Origin: Ananas comosus | Taxonomy: Eukaryota; Streptophyta; Magnoliopsida; Poales; Bromeliaceae | Direction of reading: 5' to 3' | DNA: 64,000 nucleotides | Assembly (NCBI RefSeq): GCF_001540865.1 | Contig: NC_033635.1 | Span: forward strand, 9,530,795 to 9,594,794 | Part shown: one piece after another, positions 22,035 to 33,457 of the stretch | Numbering within the stretch: position 1 is the stretch's first letter | Layout: each line of letters begins with the position of its first letter | Notes under the pieces: generated by a model | The model's input: only the letters and a program-made list of their open reading frames with translations | Database searches by the model: none | What the model was told of the DNA's origin: nothing | Program-made: the position numbers and the translations under genes

Positions 22035-22565
22035 GTCTTTCGTACTTTCGAAAGTATATATGGAAACCTCCGTGCTTATAAGTTGTTTTCGATGATATGA
22101 TATCCGATTCGACGATCAGCTCCGTTAAGTATAATCTACCTTATTGGAACTATCTAGAAACCAAATTTTATAATTTGTTGACATCATTTACCAAGCGATC
22201 AAAAAGTCTCAAAAATGACTATTTTAATGGCCGATATGGTACGTTTTTAAGTTCAACGGTGTATAAGTATCCAAATTACATAAAATATTCTACTTAATAT
22301 TAATAGCAAGATTAATACTTTCAATTTGAATTTTGAGTCATTTATCACTATTTTTTATGAGATTTTTATTTTCAGCTGTTCATTTTAAGGCTACTCGTTT
22401 ACTAGACAAACGAAATCAAAAAATTATGAAATTTGGTGTCTAGATAGTTACAATAGCGTAGATCATGTTTAACGGAACCGATCGCCGAATCGGATGTCCC
22501 ATCATCGAAAATAACTTACAAGCACGAAGGCCTCCGTACTTTCAAAAGCATAGGAGCTATATAGT
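22030..22565. mobile_element. Fold-back MITE, family A, best-preserved copy
   Basis: The left arm (CTCCGTGCTTATAAGTTGTT, TCGACGATCAGCTCC, ACTATCTAGAAACC) is mirrored along the right arm (GGTGTCTAGATAGT, GGAACCGATCGCCGA, AACTTACAAGCACGAAGG). The arms are about 250 bases each. It could fold into one long hairpin if transcribed and thus feed small-RNA production. Non-coding. Confidence 0.8.
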
Positions 22566-22582
22566 AGGTTTTGTGTGTTATT

Positions 22583-22975
22583 AGGAGTATGAAGGCCTCT
22601 GTGCTCCTAAACTGTTTTCAATGATGAAGTTTTCAAATCGACAATCGACTCTGTTAGACTTGATCTAGCGTATTTAAAGTATCTAGAAAATAAATTTTGC
22701 GATTTTTCGATATCATTTATACTAGCGATCGAAAAGGTTCAAAATCAATAATTTTTAATGGTTGATATATATCGTTCACAAGTTTAATGGTGCAGAAGTA
22801 TTCAAATCACATGAAGTTTTGATAAAAAAAATTTTGTACTATTTATTGCAACATCAATATTTCTGATCAAAAATTTTAATACTATATTACCACTTTTTGT
22901 AAAATTTTTATTTTCAGCCGTTGATTTTGAACCTTTTCAATCACTAGTTAAATGATATCGAAAAACTGCAAAAAA
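22583..22975. mobile_element. Fold-back MITE, family A relative, cut at an N
   Basis: The left end GAGTATGAAGGCCTCTGTGC and the internal words match 20301-20876. The right end is lost at the N at 22976. Confidence 0.6.
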
Positions 22976-22976
22976 N
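22976..22976. other. Assembly gap (single N)
   Basis: Sequence character changes here from MITE to LTR-like DNA. Confidence 0.65.
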
Positions 22977-25400
22977 TCCTATCCTGATATCAGAGTAATG
23001 TATAAGACGATATACTATCAGTAAATGAACAAAGAGTATACAATCCAAAATCTCAGCAAAAGGAGAAGAAGTACGAACTATAACATCTGGATCTACAACT
23101 CATATACAACACAGGGTACACAAAACATCTGTACAAAGGTGGTCACTCTATACAATGGACATCACCCTCGGCCGTAGCCCGAGTAACAAGGTGATCGACT
23201 AGCACGCTCCTAGTAGTGCCTAGCTAGGCGCGACTCCCTTGCCACGATCCCTAGCCTCTCCTGTAGATGGCTCTGTAAAAACAACCACCAAAAGGGCGTG
23301 AGAACTATAAACAATAGTTCCCAGTGGGTAAGCCGCCAGCCTCGGCGAATTACACCACTAGGCTCATGATGTATTAAATAAAAATAAAGGCAGTACTTGC
23401 AAGATATATAATTATGCAATGCTAACAGGTAATGAGCATGTAAGCAACATGTAATCATGGCTTCAACAGTAATGAATCAACTGAATGATAGAAGCAAAGC
23501 AACGATGATAAGCATGAACATAAGCATAAATGTGTAAGTAACTACTGTACACTGTAACTAGTAATTATTCATTACTGTCTAATTTCCTTTAGCACTTTTC
23601 TTTCATTCACGGGGATCTACTCAAGGTAGTCCAGCTTGCGCCGCGCCTAATGGCCCCGTGGTAGTATACACTCCCCACGGCAATCCACTTCGGCACCCAA
23701 TCCCGCACGGGCGAGCAACTGTCGCGTAGGCCAACTCCGGAGTGCCGGCTTGTAGGGAGCTACCCTCACAAGCGTGTGCGAATGAGCACAATGGCAAGCA
23801 AGCAAATTCCATTGTCTAACATGTTTCAAACATCATGGCATAGTATGCTATATTCTACTCTCGATCTATTGATCAGAATTCTCAACATGATAAATATTAG
23901 CAGTAACTAGTATCCACTAGATTAATACACATGCAAAAATAATGCTAGTTTACATATAGCATTAGAAACTTTCTATTATCATGGCGTCATCATTTTAGTC
24001 ATAAATATATTCTTGTTCTCGACTTTACCAAAGTATAATTATCATGTCCATTAGTTATTCAACTTAACTAAAGATAAACATAAACATAAGCATAAGTATA
24101 ATTATGCATGAATTCTCTCTACTTCGCAGAAATTCTAATCAAGATTATGGCAGAGAAGTTCCACACAACTCTATTGTGACAATATCGCCCAACTATACTA
24201 ATTCATACATATAGAACATAGGGGAGCTTCACTTGCTCTGGTTAGGTCAAACCCACCTATTACTAGGCTCCAATCAGTCCAAAGAAAATCCCAAAGTCCG
24301 CTCCACAAGGTCTCAACTCTGCTGAAAAACAAGGCATGAAAGTGGCATCAATACTACAATCGAAATGTCCGATCTCATCACAATTTGCACTTAGTACAAA
24401 GTAGTAGCTTGAATCCCTGCTTTGGGCTAGTTAATACCTCAAGATGAGTCTCCAAGAGCTCTCACAAGTCCACTAAAGGTGCTCTAAAGCTCGGTCGCAC
24501 TCTCGCTGCAAACCACGTCGAAACAGCATCAAAACGCTCAAATATAGATTAATATCATCGAACTCTTGCAAAATCAGTTTTAAAACTGAAATTTCTAATT
24601 ACCCTTGATTAGAATACCCTCCAAACCAGCTCCCAAGAGTACACGTTCAGCTCAAAGAGGCTCAAAAACCTGCTGCGAGGAAATCATACGAAACTGCGTC
24701 AATTACGCGATTAACCCGTATATAAGTCCAAAATTGTGTTATAATTCACTAATTATCCTTAATAAGCTTTAAGGCAACTGTTCTCTGCGGTTAGGTGGAT
24801 AATTAATAGCCAAAATAACCCTTCTTCACTGCTGTAAACATCTTCTAATTCAGTTAGAAGCAGCAATACCAAAACAGCTCAAAATTCGACGCTAAACCGT
24901 AAACTAGAGAGAAAATCAAGTTAATTACCTCTCTAAAGCTTTCAACTAGCTTTCCAGATAGTACCTCACAGAAAACTCAGCAAACTTCCCTCTCCCCACG
25001 CTCCAGGCACTGCCCTTGAGTCTCCAAACCAGCGAGCAACACGGACGGTGCGAAATCGGCACGAAACGGCGAATTTTACCTAGAGAGAGAAAAACCCTAG
25101 AGAGAGAAAGAGGGAAAAAGGGAAGAAGCTTGCTCTGAGTTCTAAGGCCTTCCAGCAACTTCAGGGGTCGACCAGGTAGCTGTAGGGATAAGATCAGATG
25201 CCAAAAGACCAAAAAAACCCTGCTGCCACGCACCAGCTGCCTCAGCTGCTTGCTGTACCGGTACAACATTAAGCTTGTACCGGTACACCAATGCAGAAAA
25301 TGCCAATTTCGCAATTTCAATGCACTTTCTCGTCTCCGGCAATCCGATCACTCTCTAACTTGTCCCAAAATGTGTCCAAGCCTTTTAAAACATGTGGGAT
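22977..25400 (-). mobile_element. Long LTR-like retroelement fragment
   Basis: About 2.4 kb of mid-GC non-coding DNA. On the minus strand, CTCTCTCTAGGGTTTTTCTC followed by a GC-rich stretch (about 25110 down to 24950) looks like the leader of a plant Ty3/gypsy transcript. The AGTGGGTAAGCCGCC and GTGAGAACTATAAA blocks (23290-23340) resemble blocks in the LTR start at 30074 (GTGAGAACTTTAAAT). Frames here are short and unrelated to known proteins. There is no partner LTR, so the call is moderate. Confidence 0.4.
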
Positions 25401-25404
25401 AGTT

Positions 25405-25600
25405 CCACAACTCCTGCCACACACTCGAACTCCGCAATTTGCAAAAGTTCATTGTATTACACTACTATAATCCTATCCGGGGACCACTATCATTTTAACT
25501 GCACATCTCTTCATCGAACGGTCGAAAATTTATGAATACAAAGAGATTTATGTTCATAATGATATATAGTAGCTCCATTCTCTATATATATATATAGTCT
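25405..25600. mobile_element. MITE fragment, family B relative
   Basis: ACGGTCGAAAATTTATGAA and CTCTATATATATATATAG words match ends of the family in 20938-22000. The left end is undefined. Confidence 0.4.
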
Positions 25601-25619
25601 GCCTATGGTGCTTTTAAAA

Positions 25620-25740
25620 GTATCAATCAGTACCATAGCTGCCATCAATAATTGGCTCATTTCATTTAATCCGACAAGTGAAAAAGTGGAAGCATCAATC
25701 AGTACCATAGCTACCATCAATAATTGGCTCATTTCATTTT
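25620..25740. repeat. Direct repeat, about 46-bp unit twice (period 74)
   Basis: A unit starting GCATCAATCAGTACCATAGC and ending TGGCTCATTTCATTT occurs at about 25620 and again at 25694, with one base different. Confidence 0.8.
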
Positions 25741-25915
25741 TTTTCTAACTTTAATTTCTCTCTCTTCATTACGCTTTGCTAGCTTGTGTAGGGAACCTTA
25801 TAAGAAGGATACAATAATGGGCTTATCTTTTGCTTGCACTCCTCGTCTCCTTCTATTGCGCGCATTAATTATATGCACTCACACATTTCTATTAGGAGAA
25901 ATGAACCCTCCATAG

Positions 25916-26154
25916 TATTGGTTTAAATGGACATCATCTTACTCTATGGTGGGAGGCCAGGTTCGATCGAGTAATGTTCGAAATATCAGAAGGTCGGGCT
26001 AGATCGAGTTATGTTCGAAGTGGCATGAAGCCAATTAAATCGAGTCACAATCCAGACATATATGTACTGTGTCTGTACGCTTAAATGAGTTAGTTACATC
26101 TTTCTAATAGTTCGAAATTTTGAGATTAATAGTTAGCACCAACGATCCGATACA
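25916..26154 (+). mobile_element. Solo LTR of the TRIM at 37923
   Basis: The plus strand follows the reverse complement of the TRIM LTR: TATTGGTTTAAATGG, then TCGAGTTATGTTCGAAGTGG, ACAATCCAGAC, TTAGCACCAACGATCCGA. Both termini are slightly changed (TATTGG for TGTTGG). No internal region or second LTR is present. Confidence 0.65.
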
Positions 26155-26640
26155 TAAATACTTGGAAACATCAGATTCAATTGTTTCTCCTTCATTGTGT
26201 GTTTCTACATGAAGAGGGATCGACCTAATGAAAGGAAAAGCACCTAATTCCTTCTTTATCACATACATAGCACATGTGACAATTATTGGAAGTGTAGCTG
26301 CATGTAACTGCTTGTTTTGGCCTTTACCTTCGCCTCTTTTTACCCGAAGACATGTGCAATCATATTCTAAAAAGGGAAAATTTTCAATTGGGTGTTTAGT
26401 GAAAAACAACATAATCTTTTTCATTAGGATTAGAAGATAGGATTAGAAGATAAGGGGATAGATAAAAAATAACAGTAACATATTAAATTTAAAAAAGAAA
26501 AATGAAAACATGTTCTCGATAAAAAGTGATCAGAGGTATCTTCACGTATTACTTTAAGCTCTGGATTGGTTCGATTCTTTTAACAAGATACTTTATTTTT
26601 TATCTTTTACTAAAATGAGATATAAAAGTAAAAGTAATCG
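26155..26640. other. No gene seen
   Basis: A 106-residue frame on the minus strand (26424-26104) has no recognisable domain. I do not call it a gene. No repeats seen. Confidence 0.4.
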
Positions 26641-26649
26641 TAGTATTAG

Positions 26650-27190
26650 GACCATCGCCAAACAATTTTTTATAGCCAATTTACAAAAAAATTCCTCCAT
26701 ATTAGTAAACATTGTAAAATGTTACCGTCATATGTATAAAAAGTTGTCATCTTTCTAAAGCATGGCGACTTTATAATCGCTACAAGTTGTCATTGAAAGT
26801 CTTGCCACTAAATAAAATTATGGCGAAATATGAAAAATCGTCACCTTATAATAAATAGCGTGGCAATATTTTGTCGCCACCAAATATCACTTTTAGTGGT
26901 CATTATTTGTCACTAACTTGTTAAAGATAGCGTGATGATATTTTGTCGCCGCTAAATATGATTTTTAGTGCCATTATTTGTTGCCACCTTACTAAAGATA
27001 GCGTGGCAACTTTTTCTCGCCATCAAATATGATTTTTTAGTGGCCTTTATTAGTCGCCATCTTTTATGAAGATAAAGTGGCAATACATTTTTACAACCAA
27101 ATGTATACCTTAAGTGGCAATCACCATGATGACCACCATAGTTGAAGAAAAAGAGGAAACTTTTCGTCACTACCAACTGTGAGAGCAAAA
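26650..27190. repeat. Tandem/inverted array of GTGGC(G/A)A units (CACTA-like subterminal array)
   Basis: Units with TTTTAGTGGC, TTTGTCGCCACC and AAAGATAGCGTGGCAA recur about four times at spacings of roughly 75-85 bases from 26847 to 27090. The pattern resembles the array at 13466-13863, but I see no CACTA terminus. It is either a decayed element end or a satellite-like derivative. Confidence 0.6.
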
Positions 27191-27442
27191 TGGCCACCAA
27201 TAATAAAAAGGTAATAAAATAAAATATAAAAATACACAGCTTATATTTTATAAACAGAACAAATACAAAATAACAAACAAAATATTTAAATAAAAAAAAT
27301 TATTCTTTTAACAATAATTTAAAAGGCTAATTGACTTCTGATCCACAACAGCTTAAAAATAAAATAATAACAAGATCAATTTAAAGACAATAGAGTAATA
27401 ATATTCGATATACAGTTCAACATCATTCCTAGCACTCTAAAC

Positions 27443-27783
27443 CAAGGATTTAAGTGCCGTGGTACGGGATCGTGCCGGAAACTTGCCGGCACGGTATGGC
27501 ACGATGCGTGCCGAGCTGTGCCAATGCGTGCCGGTCAAAAAATTCTTGTATGCAAACACATAATAGCATGAAATATTTATTTTCTTTAGCAACAAAATAT
27601 TTTAACTATTTATTATGTCTTTTTATCACATTTTTGAACTTTATTGAAGAAATTACTTACTAATTTAAAGAATAGAGGGTTTTGAGTTGTGCCATCGGCA
27701 CGGGATCTGTATCGTGTCGGTATCTTGTTAGCACGGTACGGCACGGTGGATACGGCCCGTGTCGACGGGCACTTAAAACCTGG
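27443..27783. mobile_element. Non-autonomous hAT-like element with GGCACGG motifs
   Basis: Ends: CAAGGATTTAAGTGCCG on the left, CCAGGTTTTAAGTGCCC when the right end is read inward. A perfect 8-bp target duplication CTCTAAAC lies at 27435-27442 and 27784-27791. GCACGG/CGTGCC words are packed into both arms around an AT-rich core of about 130 bases. No transposase. Confidence 0.85.
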
Positions 27784-27791
27784 CTCTAAAC

Positions 27792-28740
27792 TTTAAAAAT
27801 AGAAAATACTTAAAAATAATAAAAGAAAATACTTGACCTCCTATTTCAACAGCAATTCATTTCCCGCAACAAATAAAAAGAAGAAAAACAAATTATATAT
27901 ATTAAACAATTTACAACAAAAGTTGGAGTATTTTTTGCATAGGATACACAAACAATTTGTCCTCTTGAATTTATTTGTCCTCTTGAATTTCTGATTCAAT
28001 GGATTATTAACAAAATAAACAATTGTGAAAACTATGATATATATTGTTCTTGTATAGATTCTTGTATAAAATTATCTTGTAATTCACTGTATCTAAAAGT
28101 GCATTAATTAGATACAACAAGCCATATACAATTAAGGGCGAAAAAATAGAAAATAACAAATAAAAATATGATAAAAGAAAAAGCTACTCAGAGATCATGT
28201 GAATTATGAACAATACTAATATAGAAAGTCGACCAAACATGGTAAGTCAGCCAAACAGAAAAATTTTGGCCTCGAATGAAATAAAAAAATCTATATGGTC
28301 CAACAATACCTATCACCAAGTTATTACAAGCTGATGTAACTGGACCCACCTTATTTAGGATTTATAATGTAATTTATGATCAACAGGTAGTTAATATAAG
28401 ATTTTCATAAGGAATTAAACTAGCAAACTTAAATGAACTAGCCAACTTAACAATATAAACAATGTAGGTCATCAAAACAACACCAAATCATGAAGTAAAA
28501 ACAATTAAATTTAAATAAAATTGAAAAAAAAAAATTACAACAGAATGGTTTAGAACAAACAACAAGATGGTTCGACTTTGAAAACAACCAGATCGCATAC
28601 CGAAAAAAAAAAACCCTAACACTAGATGACAAATCATGCAGAATATATATATTAAACAAATAATTAACCCACAGGGATATAAATAATTCTAAAGACAAAA
28701 AACAATTGGAGGAATTACATTTTTCATGTAATAAATTATG
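27792..28740. other. No gene seen
   Basis: AT-rich DNA with many A runs. No domain-bearing frame and no repeat boundaries recognised. Confidence 0.45.
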
Positions 28741-29225
28741 ATTAATTTCTTTATTCTTTTTATTTTATTTATTTTCTACATTTTTTTCCTAGGCTCCGTT
28801 CTCACCCACACTCGCTCCGAGTCCTCCTTTTTCGGCACTGGTGTCGGTGTTTGTGCCGGCGAAGGCGGAGTAAGAGGACGTGGCGCTGTTTTTATTACCG
28901 TCGTGGAGGGTCCCGAAGACGGTGGAGGGGAGTCGAAGACAAAAAAAAATGAACGAGAGAAAAAAAAAAAAAAAAATAAAGAGAAAGAGAACACGATGTT
29001 ACCCTTTTTACTGTTGTAAAGAATCAGGGAATCGATGGAGAAGGGTTGGAGAGAGAAAAAAAAAAGTGGGTCGCAGCGCCGCCTGGGCGGGGTTGGAGGC
29101 GAGGAAGGCGGGGGGGTGCGCGGGCGAGGGTGAGGGTGTGCCGAACAAAGACGAGGTGGACCGCCTACTCCTCCGCCTCCGCCTCCACCTCCGCCACCCT
29201 CTTGGGAGAGAAAGAAAAGAAAAGG
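28741..29225. other. GC-rich, purine/pyrimidine-skewed island, no gene recognised
   Basis: Contains GGAGG-rich and CTCCGCC-rich stretches and several poly-A runs. Long frames exist on both strands but are low-complexity (poly-Pro/Gly or Lys/Arg) without domains. It may be a decayed 5' end of a gene or part of a retroelement next to the LTR at 29226. Confidence 0.35.
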
Positions 29226-29700
29226 TGTTGCATACCGGACTCGGCGCAATCCGTCGATGATGAGATTTCGCTGAGACGAGGACGGCGTCGAGGATGATGG
29301 TCTCCAGTCAAGCCTTTCCTGATTCCTTACTTGGAATTTAGAGTAAGTTGATTAAAGAATAAGATGAGTGTGGGTGTGGGAAAAGGAAGAGGATCAGATA
29401 GAGATAAGAGAAAGGATGCAGTGAGAGAAGGAAGAAACAAGAAGGAAGTTTCATTAATCTTCATACTCCCCTTGATTATTACAATCTGCCTTTTTATTCC
29501 ACTCATTGTTTTGAAATACAAAAATCTAATCCTAACAAACTAACTGTGAGCCAGAAGTTGTGGGCTTCCATTCTTCTATTTGTTGCGGGCCCGGCCTTTT
29601 GTATTGGGCTATGTATTAATGCTGGACAGGTACTTGGACTCGGTCTACCACAGCTGTGAAGCAGATTAGAACGCATCTACAACCCAAAGTGCAAGGTCTC
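29226..29700 (-). mobile_element. LTR fragment (possibly copia-like), minus strand
   Basis: The plus-strand start TGTTGCATACCGGACTCGG is the reverse complement of the LTR end at 34997-35015. Further blocks match in inverse order: CATCATCGACGG, CTCTTATCTCTATCTGATCC and ATTAATGAAACTTCC. The two copies form a widely spaced inverted pair of one family. No coding part is seen between them, so they are probably independent solo LTRs. Confidence 0.55.
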
Positions 29701-30073
29701 TTAAGAAGCTGCCAAGCGCCCTGCCTTTAAGTTTCTATTCATAATTCTCTTCTCTTGGCAGATTGCAACAAAAGGACAAAAAGAAAAAAAAATATAAGAG
29801 AGAAAAAGGAATAAGAGTATTTTGATTAGTTTTTTGAAAATTTAATCCGAATCTGTAAAATCCAAAAAGATGGCCTATTTTTGCAAAAACTTAAAACTAG
29901 TAGGTTTTTTATGCAAATTGGCCAATTAAAATTGAACATATCGCATTGTTTCTATAGTATTCAAAAGTCTCAAATATCAAAATTGTAGACTTGGACAATG
30001 GTTTTCTATAAATCAAATATTAATCTTTCCCCTATGATTTGCTTCAAAAATCACTTGATCTGGGAAAATATAT
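29701..30073. other. No gene seen
   Basis: Short AT-rich spacer with poly-A. Confidence 0.4.
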
Positions 30074-30850
30074 ATGTCATGCCCTGAGTCTCGCAAATTG
30101 GACCCACTCGGACACATCCAATAGATTCGCCGAATGGATAAAATTTCCCTCATCTACATGAAGCGAAAATATATACCAACCTTTATAACATGTATATATA
30201 TCGTACATAAATTTTAGTATCAGATTATAAAGCTACTAAACTGAAGCATTACAATTATTCTTTTTAAAGTTTACATCACTTGATTTTCCAAAATATTACC
30301 TTATTATGCTTAAACAAAAAAAGATACTTTTCCTAGACCAACTAATCAAGGTCTTTCTAGCTCGCGACGCCTTTGTCGCAATCTCACGTTTCGCCGGTAA
30401 TAGAAGGCTCTTAAAAGGTGTAAATAACAACGGAGTGAGAACTTTAAATTAGTTTTCAGTGAATGAAAGTGGCCTCCAAACTAACTCGGTGAAAAAGAGG
30501 CATTAGGAGAATGATAGCAGTAAGTACAACAACTAATTCTATAATAAAAATACGAAAAGGAAAAGTACAATTATTGTACCTCATAAATACCTAATATGAC
30601 ACAATGAATCACTATATTGTTGGCTAACATGTTTGCCCCTATGCTACCTCTCATCTTTAAAAGGTTTGGGTTCACTATTTACAATTAATACACTTTATAT
30701 AGAGTCGAAGGCAATCGGCAACCCTCCAATCGGTTGGTACATAGTCAAATGAAATCGACATTTTCAAGTACAATAGAGAGAGTCAAGGGATCGGTGTCTC
30801 CTAATATAGAGTAGGGCATCGCGGAAAATTGGCAATCACCCAAAATGGCA
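30074..30850 (-). mobile_element. LTR start/fragment, Ty3/gypsy-like
   Basis: Starts TGTCATGCCCTGAGTCTCGC, a common plant LTR terminus. It shares the GGCTCTTAAAAGG / GTGAGAACTTTAAA / TTCAGTGAATG order with the fragment at 23290-23340. The other end is not visible. Non-coding. Confidence 0.4.
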
Positions 30851-31036
30851 CTTCAATTTGGGCTCCAACTACAAACACCCATCTAATAAAACAACTAAGC
30901 CTAAAAAAATGCATTCCAAAGAACTTTCATAGGACAAGCAAATACCTTGAATTGTTGCAACCAAATAAAAACTATCTCCACTTATCTACAATATTTGCAC
31001 CAAGTGCCCTGGAATTCTAATTTTCTACCTTTTGTG

Positions 31037-31842
31037 TAGGGGTGTAATTTGGGCCGTGCCCACATTTTCCGAGCCGAAACGTGCTAGTGGCCAGCCCGGC
31101 CCGGCCCGGCCAGAGCTGCCTGGCCTCTGACCCGGCACGGCCCTTCGGCCCGGAAGGCACTAGCTGTGCCGGGCCGGGCCGTGCTTCGGGCCTACCTTTT
31201 AAAATATTTATTTTTAAAATTTTTTTAAAAAAATTAGTTTAAATTTGATTAAATCATTAAAAATTTATAAAAATAATTATAATATAGTAAATATTTAATT
31301 TTTAAAAAAATAAATAAATTTGTATTATTTTTTTTTGAAAAAAATAGAAATTTCAACAGGGGCGCCTGGGTTCCGGCGGAAGTGGGGGTTTCCGGAGAGG
31401 AAAGGGTCTCGAGGAGGGGCCGGGGAGGAGTAGGAGTCGCGGGGGGAAGGAGGTCAGGAAGGTGGAGGGGACAGCCGGACCTTGGGTGCGGGAGCGTGGG
31501 CCACGGGGGCCGCGCGGGTCCATGGAGGCAGCTCGGGGTCTCGCGGTTCGGCGACGAGCCGCGGCGAGGGCGCGTGCGGGAGAAGCCATAGGTGCTCTCC
31601 TCCCAAGGTCTAACCTTGGGAGGAGCAGGAAGGCAAGGCCCCAAGCCTTGGCTTGGGGGTTCCGGGCCGCCCGACTTCTCCCCGGCACGCGCCTAGCCCG
31701 TTCGGGCTGGCCATGCCGGCCGTCGGGCCACAGAGGAGCGCGGGCCAGCCATGGCCCAGAGGCTCGGGCCGGGCCGCCCCGACCCGACACGGGTGCTACA
31801 ACACCCGTGTCGTGCTGTAGCCCGGCCCGATTTACATCCCTA
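31037..31842. mobile_element. Non-autonomous hAT-like element with GC-rich GGCCCG arms
   Basis: The left end is TAGGGGTGTAATTTGGGCC. The right end read inward is TAGGGATGTAAATCGGGCC. A perfect 8-bp duplication CTTTTGTG lies at 31029-31036 and 31843-31850. The arms are dense in GGCCCGGC. Positions 31200-31345 are AT-rich, followed by about 450 bases above any GC level seen nearby. This GC block holds long frames on both strands with no domain. It may be captured host DNA or simple GC-biased filler. Copy 2 of repeat X shows the empty site. Confidence 0.88.
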
Positions 31843-32222
31843 CTTTTGTGGCTAACAATTAGTTTTCTAAACCTATATTCTCTAGCAATTTAAGAAAATA
31901 CAAGTTACATGACATAACTAACATTAAAAATGCTTTATATTCAATAGACTATGGCATTTGGATCATATAAAGAATGTGATGCTTTATAAGTAAATCAAAC
32001 AGTACATATATATGCATTTTCTGTAGACATTTCACTAGACGTGAATAATCCCAATATAAGCAATCTAGAAATTTGCAGTAAATTGGGGTGTTGGAGGAAA
32101 CCAACTAAAAGTTAGATTTTTTTTTAATCCCTACATTCACTTCAAACATGCAATTTAGATAAACATTTTAATAAATAAAAGTTTGACAACAATGATGCTA
32201 ACAGTTAATTAAATTGAATTAG

Positions 32223-32535
32223 CACCAATTATTATTGAAAAAGAGGTTATTAGCGATGCATTTTAGCCCTTTTTCGACACACAAAAGTGTCGCTATGTCG
32301 ACCGTCGATGCTTTCTAGTGTTGGCAGGTAGATCGGTAAGTGCAGTGACGAGAGAAATATGTGGACGCATAGCAAAGCATGGGCAAAATTATCTCCGACA
32401 CTTTAAACCGCCGTCGTGCTTGTGACCAAATATACTAGTTTGGCAACTTTCAAAAGCGTTGGTAAGTGAACCATACACCTAGCTGACAAAAATAGAAAAA
32501 AAAATGCTCAGGTGCGTCGAAAATTTATTTTAGTG
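32223..32535. mobile_element. Mini-CACTA-like element inside repeat X
   Basis: The right end read inward is CACTAAAATAAATTTTCGAC. The left end CACCAATTATTATTGAAA is a degraded counterpart. The interior has CACAAAAGTGTCGC and CCGACACTTTAAA words like the element at 958. The counterpart is at 44136-44365. Confidence 0.5.
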
Positions 32536-32540
32536 TATAT

Positions 32541-33106
32541 TTATAATATTTTTGATAATTTTCAGCAGTGAATGAAATCAACTTATTATTGTATCCAAAC
32601 CAAAAACTAGAAGTAATATGCATGCACAATTCATAATCGAATAAACATTAATCAAAATAATATAAAACCTATACAAGATATAGTATGTCAATATATACAT
32701 TTCATTTCAAATACATTATTTTACTAAATAAAAACAGTAACAAAACATGTAAACTCAATTCTAGAGGCATAGGGATTTTAAGTTTTAAAAAAGTAAAGAC
32801 CAAATAAGTCAAAGTCATCTAAAGTAATGGCAAGTCCCTTGTATTAGTGTCAAGGTTCACGGATTGGCCCACAAGTCTATACAAAATAGATTTAATCTTA
32901 TTCATTTGTTTTTTCATGTTTTTTTTGCATATTGCAGTGAAAACTTAAAAACTAAATAGTCAAGTATCAAGAAATTAAAATTGGATCGGGTTACTTATTT
33001 TACAAGTCTTCTTGAATCGTCCTTGCCTTTGATGCTTTTAGATATTTCGCCTCGTCCCATGCGCCATGAATCAGGATACTTTTTAACCTTCCATGTATCT
33101 TTTCTC
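32541..33106. other. No gene seen
   Basis: AT-rich spacer without recognisable features. Confidence 0.45.
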
Positions 33107-33317
33107 CTCCTATGTAGGGCTGGCAAATGAGCGAGCTGGCTCGCGTTCGACTCGCGTTCGACTCGATATTTGGCTCGCTCGAGCTCGACTCGAAATTAAA
33201 TGAGCCGAGCTTGAACAAAAAAAAAGGCTCGAAATTCATTTCAAGCTGAGTTTGAGTATTACTCGGCTCGTTCGAATTAGGCTCGAAAAGCTCGAAAAGC
33301 TCGAATATATATATATA

Positions 33318-33456
33318 TATATAGTAGAGCTATTATGCCTTCGATTTTTTGATTCTTAGATCAATCCCTTTAATCGTTTCTTATCTTTGGATTAATATTA
33401 TTATTACCTTGTAGGAACCACTCAATCCTAAGAGTATTATTTAATCCTAGGGGAGG
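33318..33456. mobile_element. MITE fragment nested in the hAT-like element, cut by an N
   Basis: GTAGAGCTATTATGC, GATCAATCCCTTTAATCG and AGAGTATTATTTAATCCTAG match the MITE at 17545-17770. Its right half is absent after the N at 33457. Confidence 0.65.
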
Positions 33457-33457
33457 N
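33457..33457. other. Assembly gap (single N)
   Basis: Breaks a MITE in mid-element. Confidence 0.7.

Larger units (their letters stand above)
30856..32540. repeat. Dispersed repeat X, copy 1 (carries a hAT insertion)
   Basis: From ATTTGGGCTCCAAC to 31036 and from 31843 on, the sequence matches copy 2 at 40931-41428 block by block. One example is AATGCATTCCAAAGAACTTT, another GCATTTGGATCATATAAAG. The last part (32170-32540) matches 44101-44365. The repeat is non-coding and older than the insertions in both copies. Confidence 0.85.

Noticed and set aside
24946..25351. 124-residue minus-strand frame
   Set aside because: Falls in the LTR leader-like region; composition and lack of domains argue against a gene.
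28776..29249. 157-residue frame on the minus strand
   Set aside because: It is low-complexity (poly-Pro, poly-Gly, poly-Phe) and caused by skewed simple sequence; no domain.
31353..31893. Frames of 130-145 residues on both strands
   Set aside because: They come from the GC-rich core of a hAT-like element, overlap in several frames and show no domain.
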